Positions 35,764 to 40,000 of a stretch of DNA of 40,000 bases are shown here, piece by piece. Location of the stretch: positions 750,001 to 790,000 of the forward strand of contig NC_135571.1 in assembly GCF_964340395.1 (NCBI RefSeq), given 5' to 3'. Position 1 is the stretch's first letter. The number at the start of each line of letters is the position of its first letter. The notes under the pieces were generated by a model that was not told the origin of the DNA, did no database searches, and saw nothing but the letters and a program-made list of their open reading frames with translations. This DNA is from Glandiceps talaboti. Lineage: Eukaryota; Hemichordata; Enteropneusta; Spengelidae. Made by a program: the position numbers and the translations under genes.

Positions 35764-36246
35764 AACCATCAATTTGTCTGTTCATTTATGTATTCATTTA
35801 AAATATCCATTCTGTTTTTGCAGGAACATGATAAAAGCGTTCTGTTGGAATCAACCATAAAATGGGCAGATGCGTTTGTCTTACTGTACTCAGTAACAGA
35901 TCGAAGTAGTTTTGACACTATTTACAGACTACGGAGATTAATTGAGAGAGTACGGCGATGTAGTGACTTCCCTGCCGTTATTGTTGCCAACAAAAAAGAC
36001 TTAGAACATCTCAGAGTTGTAACTCAGATGGATGGACATACATTTGCCAATGAACTAAATTGCTCCTTCTATGAAATCTCAGTCTCTGAGAATTACGAAG
36101 ATGCGGAAAACTGTTTCGAGAATGTTGTGAGACAACTAAGGAATGATCATTTTAGAAGCCAGCAGGCGTTGGAGAAACGATCACGGGCACTAAGCTTGAA
36201 GACAGCACACAGACTAACACGACGAAAACGAACGGTCACCATGTAA
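26181..36246 (+). CDS. RASL11-like small GTPase (four coding exons)
   Basis: The predicted product is 213 aa from exons 26181-26262, 31281-31337, 35336-35415 and 35824-36246. The joins are in phases 1, 1 and 0, with donors GTAAGA, GTAAGA, GTAAGT and acceptors TTTTACAG, TTCTTTAG, TTTTTGCAG. The P-loop GGGGCGKT (residues 20-27) binds nucleotide phosphate, ANKKDL is the G4 box for guanine, and SFYEISVSENY near the G5 region is characteristic of the RASL11 subgroup, as is IKWADAFVLLYSVTD. The G3 box reads DTDLP: the invariant Gly of DxxG and the catalytic Gln of Ras are missing, and switch I lacks a clear Thr. The C-terminus is basic (RRKRTVTM) with no CAAX box, so no prenylation is expected, as in RASL11. 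Fast GTP hydrolysis seems unlikely. The family role is poorly defined. I cannot say whether it is orthologous to vertebrate RASL11A or RASL11B. Confidence 0.88.
26263..28097. other. RASL11-like intron 1, first part
   Basis: Non-coding. Contains a two-copy 42-bp direct repeat (27759-27840) built on CTGTGATTGG, which includes a CCAAT-box complement. Otherwise nothing recognised. Confidence 0.65.
28098..29081. repeat. 41-bp minisatellite, 24 copies
   Basis: Exactly 24 head-to-tail units of 41 bp beginning ACGGAAACCCACTGTG, each containing GCTAGCCTAGTG and AGTAGTGGTAGT. Unit variants (ACGG, ATGG or ACAG start; TGCC, TGGC, TGTC or AGCC core) recur in pairs near the right end, suggesting dimeric spread. 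Each unit has inverted CCACT and AGTGG, so it can fold locally. Confidence 0.97.
29082..29971. other. RASL11-like intron 1, middle part
   Basis: Non-coding; no feature recognised. Confidence 0.6.
29972..30120. mobile_element. foldback element, copy 2
   Basis: Shares with copy 1 the order AAAATAT-AGTGACCTA-GGGG, then a GCGAGTCG-type centre, TAGTGACAA, and GAGTATTTTC. The arms again pair with each other imperfectly. Similarity continues beyond the right arm (TTTTGAACGTTTG and CATATTTCGAA, 30150-30178; compare 10534-10561), so the element is longer than the palindrome. Confidence 0.7.
30180..31280. other. RASL11-like intron 1, last part
   Basis: Non-coding. A minus-strand open frame (30246-30635) lacks an ATG for most of its length and resembles no known protein. 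Confidence 0.6.
31338..33030. other. RASL11-like intron 2, first part
   Basis: Contains a (GA)n tract followed by a G run (31635-31714) and diverged partial duplications of the sequence after it (CATCTGCCAGAGAGAG at 31753 and GTCTGCCAGTGAGAG near 31792). No gene recognised. Confidence 0.6.
31635..31714. repeat. (GA)n plus G-run
   Basis: About 68 bp of GA dinucleotides ending in ten consecutive G residues. Confidence 0.95.
33031..33800. repeat. compound microsatellite block
   Basis: In order: CTAT and CTGT tetranucleotides, CCCT, a long CTAT run, CCAT and CCAC variants (33031-33265); CA dinucleotides passing into TA (about 33388-33470); and GACA tetranucleotides (about 33550-33790, with a non-repeat gap near 33600-33650). 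Open frames across it are repeat artefacts. Confidence 0.95.
34061..34195. repeat. three-copy tandem repeat, about 40 and 47 bp
   Basis: AGTCTAGTTC recurs at 34062, 34102 and 34149. Each copy continues through TACCATTTACACCTCCACTCA. Confidence 0.9.
34238..34296. mobile_element. foldback family, partial copy 3 (inverted)
   Basis: GTACTC-TTAATCGAGTCG-TCAAGGCCCC-ATAATTTTAT matches the reverse complement of the left half of copy 2 (for example GACAAGGCCCC and GATATTTTCA). Only one arm is present. Confidence 0.55.
34545..34651. repeat. three-copy tandem repeat, 26 to 38 bp
   Basis: GCATTC begins each copy (34545, 34580, 34618), and GTCCATGTCAATGTA ends each one; copy lengths differ because of small deletions. 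Confidence 0.9.
34690..35335. other. RASL11-like intron 2, last part, with a DR1 nuclear-receptor site
   Basis: 34700-34810 resembles 11047-11160. TGACCTTTGACCT (35110-35122) is, on the other strand, AGGTCA-A-AGGTCA, a perfect DR1 element of the kind bound by RXR, HNF4 or COUP-TF receptors. A CACGTCAT sequence lies just before it. Confidence 0.55.
35649..35762. repeat. (CTGT)n microsatellite in RASL11-like intron 3
   Basis: Two CTGT runs separated by about 20 bp of unique sequence, ending in CTAT units, within the 408-bp intron between exons 3 and 4. Confidence 0.95.
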
Positions 36247-36927
<681 letters not shown>

Positions 36928-37060
36928 TGGTCACAATCGCTCTGATCACGTGATCTATTTTTGTATATGAAGATAAATAATTCTGGGTACTTTGTAATTT
37001 AAGTGTACAAAACCTATTCGGCGACACATCTATGTTGCACCTCAGGCCAGTCTGGTGGTT

Positions 37061-37062
<2 letters not shown>

Positions 37063-37110
<48 letters not shown>
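37063..37110. repeat. (CA)n microsatellite
   Basis: About 48 bp of CA dinucleotides. Confidence 0.95.
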
Positions 37111-37112
<2 letters not shown>

Positions 37113-37894
37113 TCTTAGTATAAATCAGAAGTCTATCAAGTTAGGGTACAAAATAAATTCAAAGACAAAACCAAAAGCAATACATTGTTGATGAGCGCAA
37201 GCTTACTTACCTTACATGACCCCTCGCACTTCGATCATGGTGACCACTTGCACAGCGTCATTTGGAGTATGGCCCAAGTCTACCAATGCTGCAGGCCTAA
37301 TGATAATAATCTGTACTTTAGTCGTCACGGTAAGACGAGTGTCATGTTCCAGAAACACACGAGTGGACATACTGCGAACGAAGGGATAATATCGGGTAAT
37401 AACCGATTTATCACATGCCTCATGCCCAAGAATTCAAAAAGAATACAGTCTGAGTCGGGCGTCTATTGTCAGGTGACATCCACGTGAACAATGACCGTGT
37501 CAACCTGCTTCGATGAAATATTCAACTTTCATCAGATTTTGGTGTTACTTTTAACAAATATTTAGAAGTACAACTTTGCTAGTAGAGTACGTTCTCTAAA
37601 AGTTTCAGAAAATGCTGGAATATATTAATAATGCTGAATGGTCGACGGCGATCGTAACTTCGATAGTACATGATTCGTGTACATGGTGACAGTGTTGTAC
37701 CATAGACAATGGGTGGCCTACAGCTAGAGTCGATACCGTGCGTTGCGAAATGCACGTAGGTAAATTGTGGTTAATAATATACATTTTCCATTTAATGTAC
37801 GATCGTTAGAGAATTCTATGGTCATGGATGTTTTCGTCAAATTTCGTTGTTTTCAAGACCCATATCAGAAGTGATATTTCCCGTTAAACGCCAT
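37111..37894. other. non-coding stretch
   Basis: A 100-codon plus-strand frame (37185-37487) begins without an ATG near its start and resembles no protein I know. Otherwise nothing recognised. Confidence 0.55.
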
Positions 37895-37924
37895 AGAGAG
37901 AGAGAGAGAGCGAGCGAGCGAGCG

Positions 37925-38000
<76 letters not shown>

Positions 38001-38125
38001 AGAGCGCGAGAGCGAGCGAGAGAGAGAGAGCGAGAGAGAGAGAGCGAGCGAGAGAGAGCGAAAGAGAGAGAGGAGAGAGACAGAGACAGACAGAGAGAGC
38101 GATAGAGAGAGAGAGAGAGACAGAG
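37895..38125. repeat. degenerate (GA)n block with GAGC variants
   Basis: GA dinucleotides interrupted by GAGC units and CAGA. Open frames on both strands are repeat artefacts. Confidence 0.95.
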
Positions 38126-38251
38126 AGTATGTGTGTTGTTGCCATGGTTACGTTCTGTTAACGGGGTTATCAATCAATTGATTGATTTATTGATTGATTA
38201 ACAGGGTTATAAATCTAGGTGAATGAGTGTGAGAGACGGACGATCGGACAA

Positions 38252-38254
38252 ACT

Positions 38255-38297
<43 letters not shown>
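38252..38297. repeat. (CAGA)n microsatellite
   Basis: About 11 CAGA units. Confidence 0.95.
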
Positions 38298-40000
38298 GGG
38301 TACATAGCTACATGTAAGTATTCTACTATATTCTCCTGATTTTCCAAAGAAAGTGAAATAAAAGCTGTTACGTAGTATTAAATAAATGAATCAAAGAGTG
38401 ATAACTTTAAATGTGTGCCTTTCTCTTATAGCTTTAACTTCGTGTAGGATAAATACAATAGAAGAATAGTCTACTACACAGCATGATAATGGGGGCGCTG
38501 TTGTTATGAGAATGATATATCAATACAAACGTACCCACTACGGTTGGTAGGAAAAGATGTTAAATATATCTCTACGATGATTCAAGGTATTGTTAATGTC
38601 AATGGTAACTATATAGCGTTAAGTAAAAGTTTTCCAATAGCATGTGCACAATTAAAACACTGCACACAAGATTAACGATTACAATGAATATATTTCAAAA
38701 CGAATGTCACTCGAATCATTCTGATGAACACATATTTCTATGAAATAATCATTGCATGCCTTATAAAGGCTTGTCGCATTATTCATTTCAGAATACCTTG
38801 TTGTACACAATACATATCTTAGTGATAAAATAATAATTAAAATTTAACATTGTTATAATTAAATTTTATTAAAAGTCGTCCCCAGACATCGTTTTTCTTT
38901 TAAAAAGTTGTGCGTACACAATCACAATCCTAGGCCTGCCCGCTGTAGAATAAAGTCAAAATTCAAGACCAGTACTCTGCCACTGATTAAAGATATTTTG
39001 ACTTTCAAGTTGCTCTTGGTTCTAATATTACATACACGAGGCACCTAACGTTCCTCTTCCACGACGTCATCCCACGGTCATTGCCGGAGGTCGTTGGACG
39101 GCAGCTTCAGCGAGGTTGAGCCTCTGCCGTCTGAGCCTAACGTCTGTCGTTATAATCTTATGGTATTAAAAACAAGTTATACGAAGTCGACAATCTTAAG
39201 TCATCTACTCCGTGTGGAAATGGAAAGAGGTTAAAATGATACTTCCGTTTTGATACTCCGTAAGGCACCCTGAAGGTCGTATAACTGCATACTACGAGAC
39301 AGACCTCAATACGCTCTATTTAAGAAGGTCAGGTGTACTGGTAACACTTATTCGTATAAATGATGTTGTACGGTCTTATGTATGGAATACTTGAAGTATT
39401 TGTATGTCACGTGATATTACAATTGTCAAATCCATACACATGTACTTCATTACACAATTCCATAGACAACAAGTAGAGTGGAAAACAATCTCCATAGCAA
39501 CGTTGAATTGACGTCTCTCGGAATCTACAGGTAAAATACAATACAATAGGAATGAATGTGGTTTCGAGTGCTATAACGATGATCATTATAACTCATAGGT
39601 CGTGAGCTACGCATCTTTGGTGCGCATATGTTTTGGGTTGTATAGGGATAAGAATTTAACACTAAAATTCACAAGTTTCGTGTTTTTTCCTAGCAGCATT
39701 ACTGTGAAATATCACGGAATATTTAGGTTTGACTTGTTTTCTTCTACTAGTTTACTTCTGTCGTTATTGTGTTGTGTTTGTGACACCAACATAAACATGT
39801 CACTTTGACGAGTGCTGAATGATTTCCGATCACATCAAATTATAATTATAGTAAATGGTTTTCAGCGGAATCAAATTTACTCGAAAATTCAAATTTGATA
39901 TTAATCATGTATACACAATGTGTATAAGCTTCGAGTAAGTGCTAACACCCTATACACATTGTCTATACTAGTATATGATAAAAATTGTGAAAACGATTTT
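38298..40000. other. non-coding stretch to the window end
   Basis: No supported gene. A short hairpin lies at about 39097-39132: GACGGCAG pairs with CTGCCGTC, with an inner GAGG and CCTC pair. The surroundings are locally GC-richer (39050-39140). Confidence 0.55.

Noticed and set aside
37185-37487. 100-codon plus-strand frame
   Set aside because: Starts with TTG, with no recognisable protein. A donor-like CACGGTAAGA inside it was noted but has no convincing partner exon.

Overview
This is eukaryotic, almost certainly metazoan, nuclear DNA. It has AT-rich non-coding sequence, GT-AG introns of up to 5 kb, long microsatellites, a 361-bp satellite array, a complete Ty3/Gypsy-type retrotransposon and animal-type protein domains (death effector domain, RASL11-type GTPase). 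A marine invertebrate such as a mollusc, another lophotrochozoan or an invertebrate deuterostome fits best; the sequence alone does not settle the phylum.

Layout. Positions 1-5136 are the right end of a satellite array that runs off the left edge of the window. A small plus-strand gene of three coding exons (7246-8947) encodes a 148-aa protein: an N-terminal death effector domain, a short basic linker and a C-terminal membrane anchor. Convergent to it, a minus-strand gene (14709 down to 10208, one 2.4-kb exon plus a 28-codon terminal exon) encodes an 815-aa coiled-coil protein that I do not recognise. The next 4.5 kb hold simple repeats and a long-inverted-repeat element. A 6,224-bp Ty3/Gypsy-type element (19261-25484) has 227-bp LTRs that are identical base for base, a 4-bp target duplication (CGTA), a tRNA-Leu-type primer site, intact gag and intact pol. 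It sits about 0.7 kb upstream of, and in the same orientation as, a four-exon RASL11-like small GTPase gene (26181-36246). Intron 1 of that gene carries a 24-copy 41-bp minisatellite and intron 2 carries large tetranucleotide tracts. The last 3.7 kb show no convincing gene.

The three host genes were assembled by hand from splice signals, reading phase and protein logic; no transcript data were available. The items most worth following up are the tail-anchored death-effector-domain protein, the RASL11-like GTPase with a broken G3 box, the apparently very young retrotransposon next to its promoter, a possible -1 frameshift signal in that element, and an unnamed family of foldback repeats with copies at about 10.3, 30.0 and 34.2 kb.
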